A stretch of DNA of 64,000 bases from Sinomonas sp. ASV486 (GCF_030908215.1 NZ_JAVFJK010000012.1:71524-135523), one strand, 5' to 3'. Positions 45,363 to 53,809 are shown, counted from the stretch's first letter. Notes: a model not told the origin generated them from the letters alone. Program-made: numbers and translations.

Positions 45363-46250
45363 GTGACCCAAGGAAGCCCGGCGGCCGGCCCCGAGGCCGT
45401 CCCCGTCTGCCCGCGCCACCCGGACCGAGTCTCCTATGTGACGTGCCAGCGCTGCGGTCGGCCTGCGTGCCCCGAGTGCCAGCGGCCGGCCGCCGTCGGC
45501 TTCCACTGCGTGGACTGCGTCCGCGAACTCTCCGCAGCCCGCCAGGGCCATCAGGGCAAGACGGTCTACGGTGCCACGGCGCGTCCCGGCGGGCGGCCGG
45601 TCGTGACCCTCGCCATCATCGCCGTGTGCGCGGTCGTCTACGCGCTGCAGTGGCTCGTGCCGGACGACGCCGTGACGGACGCCTTCTTCTATCGGAATTC
45701 CGCGGCTCTCACTGCCGAGGAGCCCTGGCGCATGCTGACGAGCGCCTTCCTGCACTCGCAAGGGTTCTTTCTGCACATCGTGCTGAATATGTACACGCTG
45801 TGGCTTTTCGGCCAGGCGCTCGAGCCCGTCCTGGGCCGGATCCGCTTCCTCGCCGTGTACCTCCTCTCCGCGGTCGGTGGGTCCGTCGGCTTCCTGCTGC
45901 TGGCGCCCGGGCAAGCGGATGTGATCGGGGCCTCGGGTGCTGTCTTCGGACTCTTCGGCGGGCTGTTCGTCGTCATGCGGCAGAGGGGCGGCGACGTACG
46001 CCAGCTCCTCATCCTCATCGGGATCAACGCTGTGCTCGGCTTCGTGATCCCGGGCATCGCGTGGCAGGCCCACCTCGGCGGACTCCTCACCGGAGCCGCG
46101 GCGACCGCGGTGGTCGCCTATGCGCCCCGCGGCCGGTCCCGCACCGCCGTGCAGATCGGCGGGTTCGTGGTGATCGCCGTGCTGCTTGCCGCGGTTACGT
46201 TCGTGAAGGTCTCCTCCGCCGTGGTTTCCGCTGGCGGCTACGGAATCTGA
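45363..46250 (+). CDS. Rhomboid-family intramembrane serine protease with N-terminal zinc-binding module
   Basis: 295 residues, GTG start 10 bases past ppiA. The first ~50 residues carry a B-box-like set of Cys/His: CPRHPDRVSYVTCQRCGRP, ACPECQRP and FHCVDC. The rhomboid domain of six or seven TM helices shows the LHIVLNMYTLWLFG segment, the catalytic GASGAVFGLFGG Ser and the His of WQAHLGGLLTG. It should cleave membrane proteins; substrates are unknown. The zinc module may bind a partner or regulate it. Confidence 0.92.
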   Translation: MTQGSPAAGPEAVPVCPRHPDRVSYVTCQRCGRPACPECQRPAAVGFHCVDCVRELSAARQGHQGKTVYGATARPGGRPVVTLAIIAVCAVVYALQWLVPDDAVTDAFFYRNSAALTAEEPWRMLTSAFLHSQGFFLHIVLNMYTLWLFGQALEPVLGRIRFLAVYLLSAVGGSVGFLLLAPGQADVIGASGAVFGLFGGLFVVMRQRGGDVRQLLILIGINAVLGFVIPGIAWQAHLGGLLTGAAATAVVAYAPRGRSRTAVQIGGFVVIAVLLAAVTFVKVSSAVVSAGGYGI

Positions 46251-46265
46251 ACGCCGGACCCCTCT

Positions 46266-46403
46266 CCACAGCGTTATCCACAGTGTGTACAACTTACAGT
46301 CCTGTAGTTACTCGGCCGTAGACCCCTTGTTCACGGCCCACGGGGTCGGGCCGTTCGATTGAGCTCGGCACCCGTAGGCCCCGCATCCCCAGTCTGTGGA
46401 TAA
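46266..46403. repeat. DnaA-box cassette A
   Basis: CCACAGCG then TTATCCACA (46274-46282), GTGTG, and AACTTACAG TC CTGTAGTT (46291-46308); 86 bases later the opposite-strand box TGTGGATAACTCTGG begins (46395). Cassettes B and C have the same order. It fills the spacer between convergent genes. It also contains two mutually exclusive hairpins: GACCCC/GGGGTC and CGGCCC/GGGCCG at 46321-46353. Confidence 0.75.
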
Positions 46404-46442
46404 CTCTGGCCAGCGCCTGTGGATGCTGTGGACGGCCGTGGC

Positions 46443-46931
46443 TCAGGCGCCGTCGTGCGCGAGGAGCTCGTCGAGCCGCTCGTAGCCCTCATTCATGCCA
46501 TCGGTCATCCCTGCCTGGAGCATGGCATCGCGGTCCTCGACCGCCTGGAAGGTCGAGTGGACCGTGAGGCGGCACCGCCCGTCGGGCAGGTCCTCGAGGA
46601 CCGCTGTGTCGAGGGAGACGTGTCCGGGGGCTCCCTCGAACTCGAAGGTCTGGACCATCCGGGTCGGAGACGTCAGCTCGTGGAACGAGCCGTGGAACGC
46701 ATACTGGTTTCCTTCCGTATCCGATTGGGAGAACCGGTACGAGCCGCCCGTGCGGGCATCGAAATGGTCGATTGAGGTCGCGTACTTCCTCGGACCGATC
46801 CATTGGGCAAAGATCTCCGCGTCGGTGTGGGCGCGGTACACGCGTTCAGCGGATGCGTCGAACGTGCGGACGACGTCCACGAACGGGAGCCCGGGCTCGG
46901 CGGTGACTGTCGAGGTCTTGGTGGCGGTCAT
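46443..46931 (-). CDS. SRPBCC/AHSA1-domain protein
   Basis: 162 residues of the Bet v1-like SRPBCC fold: VVRTFDASAERVYRAHTDAEIFAQWIGPR at the N-terminus, GGSYRF, FHGSFHELTSPTRMVQTFEFEG and a C-terminal helix ending GYERLDELLA. AHSA1-type proteins often pair with an ArsR regulator, as here; the ATG overlaps the stop of the upstream arsR-like gene. Ligand unknown. Cytoplasmic. Confidence 0.9.
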   Translation of the reverse strand: MTATKTSTVTAEPGLPFVDVVRTFDASAERVYRAHTDAEIFAQWIGPRKYATSIDHFDARTGGSYRFSQSDTEGNQYAFHGSFHELTSPTRMVQTFEFEGAPGHVSLDTAVLEDLPDGRCRLTVHSTFQAVEDRDAMLQAGMTDGMNEGYERLDELLAHDGA

Positions 46932-47311
46932 GGCTGGATTCCTTCCTCAGTGTCCTGGGCTGCGACGCCCCGGTGGGACAGAAGCGCATCGAGGCGCTGG
47001 TACTTCTCTTCGGTCCGGATCCGGTAGTCGTCGATCCAGGCGGCCAGGGGGCCGAAGGCGGTGGGTTCAAGGTGGCAAGGGCGGCGCTGGGCGTCGCGGC
47101 TGCGAGTGATGAGGCCAGCGTCCTCGAGCACCTTGAGGTGCCTGGACACTGCCTGGACGGTCACGGCGAAGGGCGCCGCGAGTTCATTGACGGTGGCGTC
47201 GCCGTGTGCCAAGCGTGCCACCAGCTTCCTCCGAAGCGGATCGGACAGGGCGGCGAAGGCACGGTTGAGCCGGTCCTCATCCGCGGTCGTCTCAACTGCC
47301 GTGGCTTCCAT
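46928..47311 (-). CDS. ArsR-family transcriptional regulator
   Basis: 127 residues from ATG 47311 behind GGAGGGACGAC. Winged HTH: RLNRAFAALSDPLRRKLVARLAHGDATVNELAAPFAVTVQAVSRHLKVLEDAGLITRSRD. No metal-binding Cys pair, as in the ArsR branch that partners SRPBCC proteins. It overlaps the SRPBCC gene by 4 bases. A five-unit 16-bp repeat begins 29 bases upstream and is the likely operator. Confidence 0.92.
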   Translation of the reverse strand: MEATAVETTADEDRLNRAFAALSDPLRRKLVARLAHGDATVNELAAPFAVTVQAVSRHLKVLEDAGLITRSRDAQRRPCHLEPTAFGPLAAWIDDYRIRTEEKYQRLDALLSHRGVAAQDTEEGIQP

Positions 47312-47339
47312 GTCGTCCCTCCTGTGATCGATACATCTG

Positions 47340-47411
47340 GTATTCAACATATCGATTGTTCAATGTATTCGTTGTTCAATCTAGCTGTTGTTCAACGTAT
47401 CCGTTGAATAC
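47340..47411. promoter_or_regulatory. 16-bp operator array upstream of arsR
   Basis: TTGTTCAA occurs at 47356, 47372 and 47388, exactly 16 bases apart, with half-matches in phase at 47340 (GTATTCAA) and 47404 (TTGAATAC). The spacers between are A/T-rich (TGTATTCG, TCTAGCTG). The array covers the region where the arsR-SRPBCC promoter should be, consistent with cooperative autoregulation. Confidence 0.7.
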
Positions 47412-47453
47412 GATCAATTTACGCCGCGTCGATCTGCGGGTCAAGTGATCTTC

Positions 47454-47580
47454 TCCACAGCGGTTATCCACAGTGTGAGTAACTTACAGCCGTGTAGTTC
47501 AGCTGGCGTTTACCCGCTAGCGCCCGCCGTGTTCATCTGAGGAGCGGTTTTGACCGCAACTTGTCCCCACGTGTGGATAA
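47454..47580. repeat. DnaA-box cassette B
   Basis: CCACAGCGG then TTATCCACA (47464-47472), GTGTGAG, TAACTTACAG CC GTGTAGTT (47480-47499); later TGTGGATAACTCTGG on the other strand starts at 47572. The first 40 bases match cassette A at nearly every position. It lies in the divergent spacer between the arsR-like gene and the deacetylase. Confidence 0.75.
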
Positions 47581-47699
47581 CTCTGGGCATAAAGCCTGTT
47601 GGAAAGTGGACAAGCGTGCAGAGGCCAGCCGGCTGGGTCGCCTAACATGGGAAGCGGAATACGTCCAGTCACACGGGTGCGAAGACCCAGAGGAGAGCT

Positions 47700-48503
47700 A
47701 TGGAGCCGACGCAGTTGACCCGCCGCGCTGCCCTTGCCGGCCTGGCTGCTGCGGTCAGCACCGCGGCCGCGGCCTGCAGCGCCCCGGAAGACGCCCAGGC
47801 CAACCTTGCAGCGCCGGGCGCGTCCGCGACTCTCACTCCATCCTCGACCCCCACGCCGTCCGCCACTCCGACGCCCGCCAAGCCGGCGTTCACCTCCGAC
47901 TTCGCCATCCCACCCGTCCAGGGCGGTCTTGCCCCAGTGATCACGCGGGTGGTTACGAAGCAGCCCGTCGTCTTCCTCACGATCGACGACGGCATCGTCA
48001 AGCACCCCGAGTCCCTCGCGCTGCTCAAGCAGTACGACTACCCGGCCACACTGTTCCTCACGAAGTCGGCGATGGGCGAGAACCCTGGGTTCTTCACGGG
48101 CTTCCAGAAGGCCGGCGACCGCATCCAGGACCATACGATCAGCCACGACACGACGATGAGCACCAAGGGCTACGCCTACCAGCTCGGCGAGATCACGGGG
48201 ATGAGGGACTACATCTCCACAACCTACGGGGCGGCACCCACCCTGTTCCGGCCGCCGGGCGGCGCCTACTCGCCCACGATGCGCAAGGCCGTGGCCGACG
48301 CGGGGCTCAAGGCCATCATCGACTGGGAGGCCAAGGCCAACGCCGGCTCGATGCAGTACCAAGTCGGCAATGGGCTGCGCCCCGGCGACATCGTGCTCAT
48401 GCACTTCCGTGAGGAGTTCGCCGCGGACCTCGCGGCGTTCCGCGCTGCGCACCAAGCGGCCGGCCTCACGGTCGTCCGGCTCGAGGACTTCATCGGCGCC
48501 TGA
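47700..48503 (+). CDS. Polysaccharide deacetylase (NodB domain) lipoprotein
   Basis: 267 residues, ATG behind GAGGAG. The N-terminus has a twin-arginine-like TRRAALAGLAAAVS and a lipobox-like AAAAC (Cys about residue 26), then a Ser/Thr/Pro linker. NodB homology: FLTIDDG (metal-binding Asp pair), HTISHDT (metal His residues), FRPPGGAYSP and a C-terminal DIVLMHF. It probably removes acetyl groups from a cell-wall polysaccharide outside the membrane. Preceded by cassette B. Confidence 0.9.
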   Translation: MEPTQLTRRAALAGLAAAVSTAAAACSAPEDAQANLAAPGASATLTPSSTPTPSATPTPAKPAFTSDFAIPPVQGGLAPVITRVVTKQPVVFLTIDDGIVKHPESLALLKQYDYPATLFLTKSAMGENPGFFTGFQKAGDRIQDHTISHDTTMSTKGYAYQLGEITGMRDYISTTYGAAPTLFRPPGGAYSPTMRKAVADAGLKAIIDWEAKANAGSMQYQVGNGLRPGDIVLMHFREEFAADLAAFRAAHQAAGLTVVRLEDFIGA

Positions 48504-48555
48504 GGCTCCCCGAAACGGCGCGGTACCGGCGTAGGCTCTGGCGAGGAGGTATGCC

Positions 48556-50001
48556 ATGAGCAATCTGGAGACCGATCCCCGCGAGACCCTCTGTGCCGAC
48601 CGGCCCGGGGGCTCCGGGGTCGAGATCATCGAGCCCCGTGAGGTTCCCCTCGGCGGCCCGCGGGCCATGACAGTCCACCGCACGCTCCCCTCGAGGGAGC
48701 GTTCGCTCGTGGGTGCGTGGTGCTTCCTCGACCACTACGGGCCCGACGACGTCTCGTCGAGCGCCGGCATGCGCGTCCCACCGCATCCCCACACGGGCCT
48801 GCAGACGATCAGCTGGTTGTTCACGGGCGAGATCGAGCACCGCGACAGCGCCGGGCACCACGCCCTGGTCCGCCCGGGCGAACTGAATCTCATGACCGCC
48901 GGGCGTGGCATCAACCATTCCGAGTATTCGACCCACGGCACCACCATCCTGCACGGGGTCCAGCTGTGGACAGCGCTCCCCGACCCCTTCCGCGCGGTTC
49001 CTCCGGGATTCGAGCGGTACGCCCCGCCCGCCGTCGAACTCGAGGATGAGACGGGTGCCCGCGCCGGGGAGCTGCGTGTGTTCCTCGGATCCCTTCACGG
49101 GGCGGCCTCCCCGGTGCGGACCTATACCGCGCTGCTGGGCGCCGAAGCGGTGCTCGAACCCGGTGCCGCCGTCGAGGTCCGGATCGCAACGGAGTTCGAG
49201 CACGCGATCCTGCCCGACGGCGGAAGCCTCGAGCTCGACGGCGGGGTTGACGGGGAGACAGTCCCCCAAGCCCACCTCGCATACCTCGCGGCTGGCCGGG
49301 ATCGCGTGCGACTGGCGAATCCGGGCAGCGCTCCCCTGCGCGTGATGATTCTGGGCGGTCCCCCGTTCGCGGAAGAGATCACCATGTGGTGGAACTTTGT
49401 GGGACGCTCCCATGAGGAGATCGTCGCGTTCCGGGAGACGTGGAACAGCGAGATTTCAGGCGGCCAGACGCACGACGACGCCCCGTTCGGCCCCGTCGTC
49501 GAGCTCACCGAGGGCGAGGCGGCCCTTCCTGCGCCGCCGTTGCCGAATGTTCGGCTCCGCCCGCGGCCCCGGGCGCGGGATGCGGTAACGACCGGCGCAC
49601 CAGCCCACAACGCACAGCACAGCACCGCACCGCGCAACACCCAGAACACCGCAGACGAGAGGGAGGTACCCATGAGCGTCCAGGAATCCGAGCAGCAGGC
49701 AGGACAGACACAGTATGTGCAGGCGGAGCAGCGGCACCGATACGAGGTGCACGTCGGCGGGGCGACTGCCGGCTTCACCCAGTACCGGGTGCTGTCCGAC
49801 GGCGCCGTGCTTGCCTTCGACCACACTGAGGTGGCCGACGGCTATTCCGGCATGGGGCTCGCGAGCAAGCTCGTGACCTTCGCACTCGATGATGTTCGGG
49901 CCAAGGGGCAGCGGATCCGTCCGTACTGTCCCTACGTACGGGCGTTCATCAAACGGCACCGTGAGTACGCGGATCTTGTCGAGGATGGCTTCACCGAGTG
50001 A
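48556..50001 (+). CDS. Pirin family protein fused in frame to a GNAT acetyltransferase
   Basis: 481 residues in one frame. Residues 1-335 are a pirin: cupin metal-binding PPHPHTGLQTISWLFTGEIEHRD, MTAGRGINHSEYS and the C-terminal pirin domain with FVGRSHEEIVAFRETW. Residues ~336-372 are an Ala/Thr/Asn linker. Residues 373-481 are a short YjdJ-type GNAT domain (ADGYSGMGLASKLV..., CPYVRAFIKRHREYADLV). An ATG at 49672, preceded by GAGGGAGG, could start the GNAT part independently, as a 109-residue protein. So the locus encodes a fusion, two proteins, or both. Pirins are nuclear-factor-like or quercetinase-like enzymes; role here unknown. Confidence 0.85.
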   Translation: MSNLETDPRETLCADRPGGSGVEIIEPREVPLGGPRAMTVHRTLPSRERSLVGAWCFLDHYGPDDVSSSAGMRVPPHPHTGLQTISWLFTGEIEHRDSAGHHALVRPGELNLMTAGRGINHSEYSTHGTTILHGVQLWTALPDPFRAVPPGFERYAPPAVELEDETGARAGELRVFLGSLHGAASPVRTYTALLGAEAVLEPGAAVEVRIATEFEHAILPDGGSLELDGGVDGETVPQAHLAYLAAGRDRVRLANPGSAPLRVMILGGPPFAEEITMWWNFVGRSHEEIVAFRETWNSEISGGQTHDDAPFGPVVELTEGEAALPAPPLPNVRLRPRPRARDAVTTGAPAHNAQHSTAPRNTQNTADEREVPMSVQESEQQAGQTQYVQAEQRHRYEVHVGGATAGFTQYRVLSDGAVLAFDHTEVADGYSGMGLASKLVTFALDDVRAKGQRIRPYCPYVRAFIKRHREYADLVEDGFTE

Positions 50002-50034
50002 ACCGCCGGTGATCGAGGTGGTCGAGGCGGGTTT

Positions 50035-50127
50035 TCCACACCCTTGTCCACCCCGTGGATAACTTACAGTCGTGTTGTTCCTTGTGACTGACCGGTATCC
50101 ACGGACTTTCCCACAGGCTGTGGATAA
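50035..50127. repeat. DnaA-box cassette C
   Basis: TCCACACCC TTGTCCACC (50044-50052), then GTGGATAACTTACAG TC GTGTTGTT (50055-50078); TGTGGATAACT follows at 50119. It is more diverged than A and B but keeps the AACTTACAG.C.TGT core and the final outward box. It lies in the spacer before the double-GNAT gene. Confidence 0.65.
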
Positions 50128-50231
50128 CTTGTCGCCGGAAGTTCACAGCCGGTGGACATCGTCAGGGACGCAGCGCCGGCCCCGGGGTGTTAGCGTGGGC
50201 CGACCAGTCCCCCTGCCTGTGCGAGGAGCGC

Positions 50232-51185
50232 ATGAGCGTCGTCTGGAAGCCCATCGAGGCCGCCCACGCCCCCGCATGGGCTGAACTGAGCAATCTCCTG
50301 GCCCGTGCCGACGACACCGATGAGTTCTACAATCCTGAAGACCTCGTCGAGGAGCTCGAGGAACCGGGCGTCGATCCGGTGGCGGATACGCTCGGAGCGT
50401 GGGACGGCGACACCATGGTTGCCTATGGCCAGCTGCGCGTGACCGAGGCGATCCTCGACCGTGAGGCGAATGCGTCGCTCTCCGGCGGGGTTCATCCCGC
50501 GTGGCGAGGACGCGGTCTGGGACGGGCCGTCATGGACTGGCTCGAGCCGCGCGCGGATGTCCTCGCGGCGCAGCGCTTCCCCGGCGCTCCGGTGGTCTGG
50601 TACGTGTGGTGCGGCAAACCCGGTTCTTCGGCAGGGCGGCTCGCGGCCGCCCGCGGATACCGCCCGGGGCGGTACTTCCGGGACATGAGGCTCGCGCTCA
50701 CGACGTGGGAACCAGTCGACTCGGCCGCGGACCCGGTCTGTGCCCACCTTGCTCCAGCGCACCACGAGGCGACCCGCCGCGCCCACAACGAGGCGTTCGC
50801 CGACCACTGGCGGTCTTCCGAGCGCGACCCCGCCCGGTGGGCAGATCAGCTCTCCTCTCGCAGCTTCCGCGCGGACCTCTCGCGCGTGGCGGTGAACCCG
50901 GATCCCGGCCTCGATCCGGATGACGCCGTCGACGCGTACGTCCTGTGCCACGAGTTCGTGAGCGGGGAGCTCTACGTGACCCTCGTGGGAACCCGGAGGC
51001 GAGCCCGTGGACAGGGCCTCGCGAGTGCCCTCCTGCAGGATTCGCTCGCCGCCGCCAAGGCGCAGGGATACCGGCTCGCGGATCTCGGCGTGGACTCCGA
51101 GAGCCCTACGGGAGCGGTGGGACTCTACGAGCGTGTGGGCTTCATGCCGATCCGCACCACGGTGGTCTACGAGCGCCGCCGCTGA
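50232..51185 (+). CDS. Tandem GNAT N-acetyltransferase
   Basis: 317 residues from ATG 50232 (AGGAG close upstream). Two GNAT modules: the first with acetyl-CoA loop VHPAWRGRGLGRAVMDWLEP (about residue 90), the second with LVGTRRRARGQGLASALLQDSLAAA (about residue 255) and the end SPTGAVGLYERVGFMPIRTT. Two-module GNATs of this kind include mycothiol synthase (MshD). The similarity in layout is noted, but identity as MshD is not established. Confidence 0.85.
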   Translation: MSVVWKPIEAAHAPAWAELSNLLARADDTDEFYNPEDLVEELEEPGVDPVADTLGAWDGDTMVAYGQLRVTEAILDREANASLSGGVHPAWRGRGLGRAVMDWLEPRADVLAAQRFPGAPVVWYVWCGKPGSSAGRLAAARGYRPGRYFRDMRLALTTWEPVDSAADPVCAHLAPAHHEATRRAHNEAFADHWRSSERDPARWADQLSSRSFRADLSRVAVNPDPGLDPDDAVDAYVLCHEFVSGELYVTLVGTRRRARGQGLASALLQDSLAAAKAQGYRLADLGVDSESPTGAVGLYERVGFMPIRTTVVYERRR

Positions 51186-51230
51186 CCCCGCCCCCTCCAT
51201 TCCCTCACTGTCTCGGGTACAGGCGGCGGC

Positions 51231-51244
51231 TACTATGGCGCCCA
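51231..51244 (+). promoter_or_regulatory. -10 element for a leaderless SDR transcript
   Basis: TACTAT (51231-51236) fits TANNNT and ends seven bases before the ATG at 51244. No ribosome site is present, so leaderless initiation is likely. Confidence 0.5.
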
Positions 51245-52053
51245 TGGAGCGCGAAACCGGCAGCACCGTCTCCCCTCGTCCCCGGGCTCCTGAAGCGGAG
51301 GAACGTCCGCTCGCGCTGATCACGGGAGTCGGGCGCACGGTCGGGATCGGGGCGGGCATCGCGCGGGAGCTTGCCCGGCAGGGCTGGGACCTCGCACTCT
51401 CCTATTGGCGCCCGTACGACGCGCGGATGCCGTGGGGAGTCCAGACGCACGACGCCGAGCGGCTGGCCCAGGAGCTCCGCGACGTTGGCGCGTCGGTCAC
51501 CGCGGTCGAGGCCGATCTTTCTGACCCCGCCGTCCCTGCGCGGCTCCTGGCCCAGATCCGGGCCGAGCGCCCGGTCAGGGCGCTCGTGCTGAGCCACGCG
51601 GAATCCGTGGATTCATCGCTCATGGACACGAGCCTCGACTCCTTCGACCGGCACTTCGCAGTCAACGCGAGGGCCTCGTGGCTCCTGATCCGGGCCTTCG
51701 CGGAGCAGTTCCCGGACGAGTGGCACGGACTGGGACGAATTGTGGCCCTGACCTCCGACCACACCGTCAGAAATATGCCGTACGGGGCAAGCAAGGGTGC
51801 TCTGGATCGCATCGTGTTGGCCGCGGCCCGCGAACTCGCAGACGAAGGCATCGCGGCGAATGTGATCAACCCGGGTCCCGTGGACACGGGCTGGATGGAC
51901 GACGAGACGAGGGAGTCCCTCACGGCCCGCCAGCCGTGGGGCCGGCTTGGGACGCCGCGGGATGTGGCAGGTGTGGTGGCCTTCCTCCTCAGCGCACCCG
52001 GTGGCTGGATCAACGGCCAGCTCATCAAGGCCGATGGAGGATTCTCGGCCTGA
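51244..52053 (+). CDS. Short-chain dehydrogenase/reductase
   Basis: 269 residues from ATG 51244 (leaderless; ATG 51235 overlaps the -10 box). Rossmann motif ALITGVGRTVGIGAGIAREL is an enoyl-reductase-like variant of TGxxxGIG. Active site: Ser in LTSDHTVRNM, Tyr-Lys as YGASKGALDRI, and the C-terminal NPGPVDTGWM...GGWINGQLIKADGGFSA. NAD(P)-dependent oxidoreductase of unknown substrate. Confidence 0.9.
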   Translation: MERETGSTVSPRPRAPEAEERPLALITGVGRTVGIGAGIARELARQGWDLALSYWRPYDARMPWGVQTHDAERLAQELRDVGASVTAVEADLSDPAVPARLLAQIRAERPVRALVLSHAESVDSSLMDTSLDSFDRHFAVNARASWLLIRAFAEQFPDEWHGLGRIVALTSDHTVRNMPYGASKGALDRIVLAAARELADEGIAANVINPGPVDTGWMDDETRESLTARQPWGRLGTPRDVAGVVAFLLSAPGGWINGQLIKADGGFSA

Positions 52054-52125
52054 AACATGCAACTCAGGGAATTAGAGATATTCGATGGATCGCATCTTGG
52101 GAGGAAGTGGGTCCCTCCGCTCCGA

Positions 52126-53667
52126 TCAGTGGGACGAAGCGATCTCGGGGTTGACCGGAGCCAGCAGGTCCGGTGCCCCACGGCCATGCTCGTCCGGTGT
52201 CCCACTGTCGTCGGGCGTCCGGTTGCGGAGGAACGCCGCGAGGACGATTGCGGCGACGCCGGCCGCCGCGGCCACGAGGAACGCAGCGCGGAATCCAGCC
52301 ATGGCAGCCTCCGGGGCTGGCATGCTCGCCGCAGCGCCGCGCGCGGTCCCCGCCATGACGGCGACGAGCAGCGCCGTCCCGGCAGCACCGGCAACCTGCT
52401 GGAGGGTGTTCAGGATTGCCGAGCCGTGGCTGTAGAGGCGCGGTGGGAGCGGGTTGAGGCCGGACGTGAAGGTGGGGGTGAACAAGAGGGAGAGCCCCAT
52501 CGAGAGCACCACGTGGAGGCCCATCGCGAACCACACGGAGGTGTCCGGGCGGAGGAAGGCGAGGGCCACGAGCACGGCCGTGATGAGCGAGGTGCCTGTG
52601 ACCGTGAGCGGCACGGGGCCCACCCGGTCGAACCACTTCCCCACCGTTGGCGCAAGCAGGCCCATCACGAGGCCTCCGGGCAGCAGGAGGAGCCCGGTAC
52701 CCAGGGTGTCGAGCCCGCGCAGCTCCTGCAGGTACAGCGGGAGCAGGATCACCACGCCGAACAGCGCCATCATGCCCACCATGAGCAGGGCCGTGGCGAT
52801 CGTGTACATCGGATACGTGAACGCGCGCAGGTCAAGCAACGGCGAGCCCGAGCGCTGGAGCGCGAGCTGCCGCAGGACGAAGAGCACGAGTGCGACGCCG
52901 CCCACCGCAAGAGGAACCACCGGGCCCAGGCCGCCGGTGCCGTCTCCGCCGATCTGGCTGAGCCCGTAGACCACCCCGCCGAACGCCGGAACCGAGAGCA
53001 GGGCCGAGAGGACGTCCAGAACCGGCCGCTCGCCGTCGGACGTCGCGGGAAGCTTCGCCGCGCCGAACAGCAGCGCGGCGACGGCGATCGGCAGGACTGC
53101 GAGGAACATGAAGCGCCACGAGAAGTACTGGAGGATGAGGCCGGAGATGGTCGGACCGAGGGCCGGGGCCACTGAGATCACGATGCTCACCGTGCCCATG
53201 ACCTGGCCTCGGCGCGGGATCGGGATGAGGTTCAGCACGCTCGTCATGAGCAGCGGCATCATGATGGCTGTTCCGGAGGCCTGGACCACGCGTGCGAGGA
53301 GCAGGATCCCGAAGCCCGGTGAAACGGCCGCGAGCAGCGTGCCGGCACTGAACAGGCCCATCGCGAGGATGTACACGGTGCGGAGGCTGAGGCGCTGCAG
53401 CAGGAATCCGGTGGTCGGGATGACCACGGACATCGTGAGCATGAACGCCGTGGCGAGCCACTGGACGGTCGGCGCGTCCACATGCAGCTCGCCCATGAGC
53501 CGCTGAAGGGCCACGTTCATGATCGTCTCGTTCAAGATCACCACGAACGCCGCAACGACCAGGACGGTGACGACGAGTCTGGTCTCGGGCGTGATCTGGT
53601 GCTGCTCGCGCGCGCTTCGGGGGTGTCCGGCGGCCGACGGCGAGGGGTGCTCGGGTGCGGAGGGCAA
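52126..53667 (-). CDS. MFS drug-efflux transporter, DHA2 (EmrB/QacA-like)
   Basis: 513 residues if started at TTG 53667, which has AGGAG five bases upstream; the frame extends to ATG 53763 without a site. Fourteen hydrophobic helices. TM1 motif VVAAFVVILNETIMNVAL and motif C-like GPTISGLIL place it in the 14-helix DHA2 group of proton-driven multidrug exporters. Convergent with the SDR gene. Confidence 0.9.
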   Translation of the reverse strand: MPSAPEHPSPSAAGHPRSAREQHQITPETRLVVTVLVVAAFVVILNETIMNVALQRLMGELHVDAPTVQWLATAFMLTMSVVIPTTGFLLQRLSLRTVYILAMGLFSAGTLLAAVSPGFGILLLARVVQASGTAIMMPLLMTSVLNLIPIPRRGQVMGTVSIVISVAPALGPTISGLILQYFSWRFMFLAVLPIAVAALLFGAAKLPATSDGERPVLDVLSALLSVPAFGGVVYGLSQIGGDGTGGLGPVVPLAVGGVALVLFVLRQLALQRSGSPLLDLRAFTYPMYTIATALLMVGMMALFGVVILLPLYLQELRGLDTLGTGLLLLPGGLVMGLLAPTVGKWFDRVGPVPLTVTGTSLITAVLVALAFLRPDTSVWFAMGLHVVLSMGLSLLFTPTFTSGLNPLPPRLYSHGSAILNTLQQVAGAAGTALLVAVMAGTARGAAASMPAPEAAMAGFRAAFLVAAAAGVAAIVLAAFLRNRTPDDSGTPDEHGRGAPDLLAPVNPEIASSH

Positions 53668-53809
53668 AGGGACTCCTGGGACGGATTGGTCTGGGAAGCG
53701 TCTGTGGGGTCCAACCGTGTCCGGGGCGCGGTGATTCCCGATGGGCGGGACGCAGGCCTCCATTGTCCCAGACGTGGGGGAGCAACACCCTGCGGATTGA
53801 CCCGGGGCG

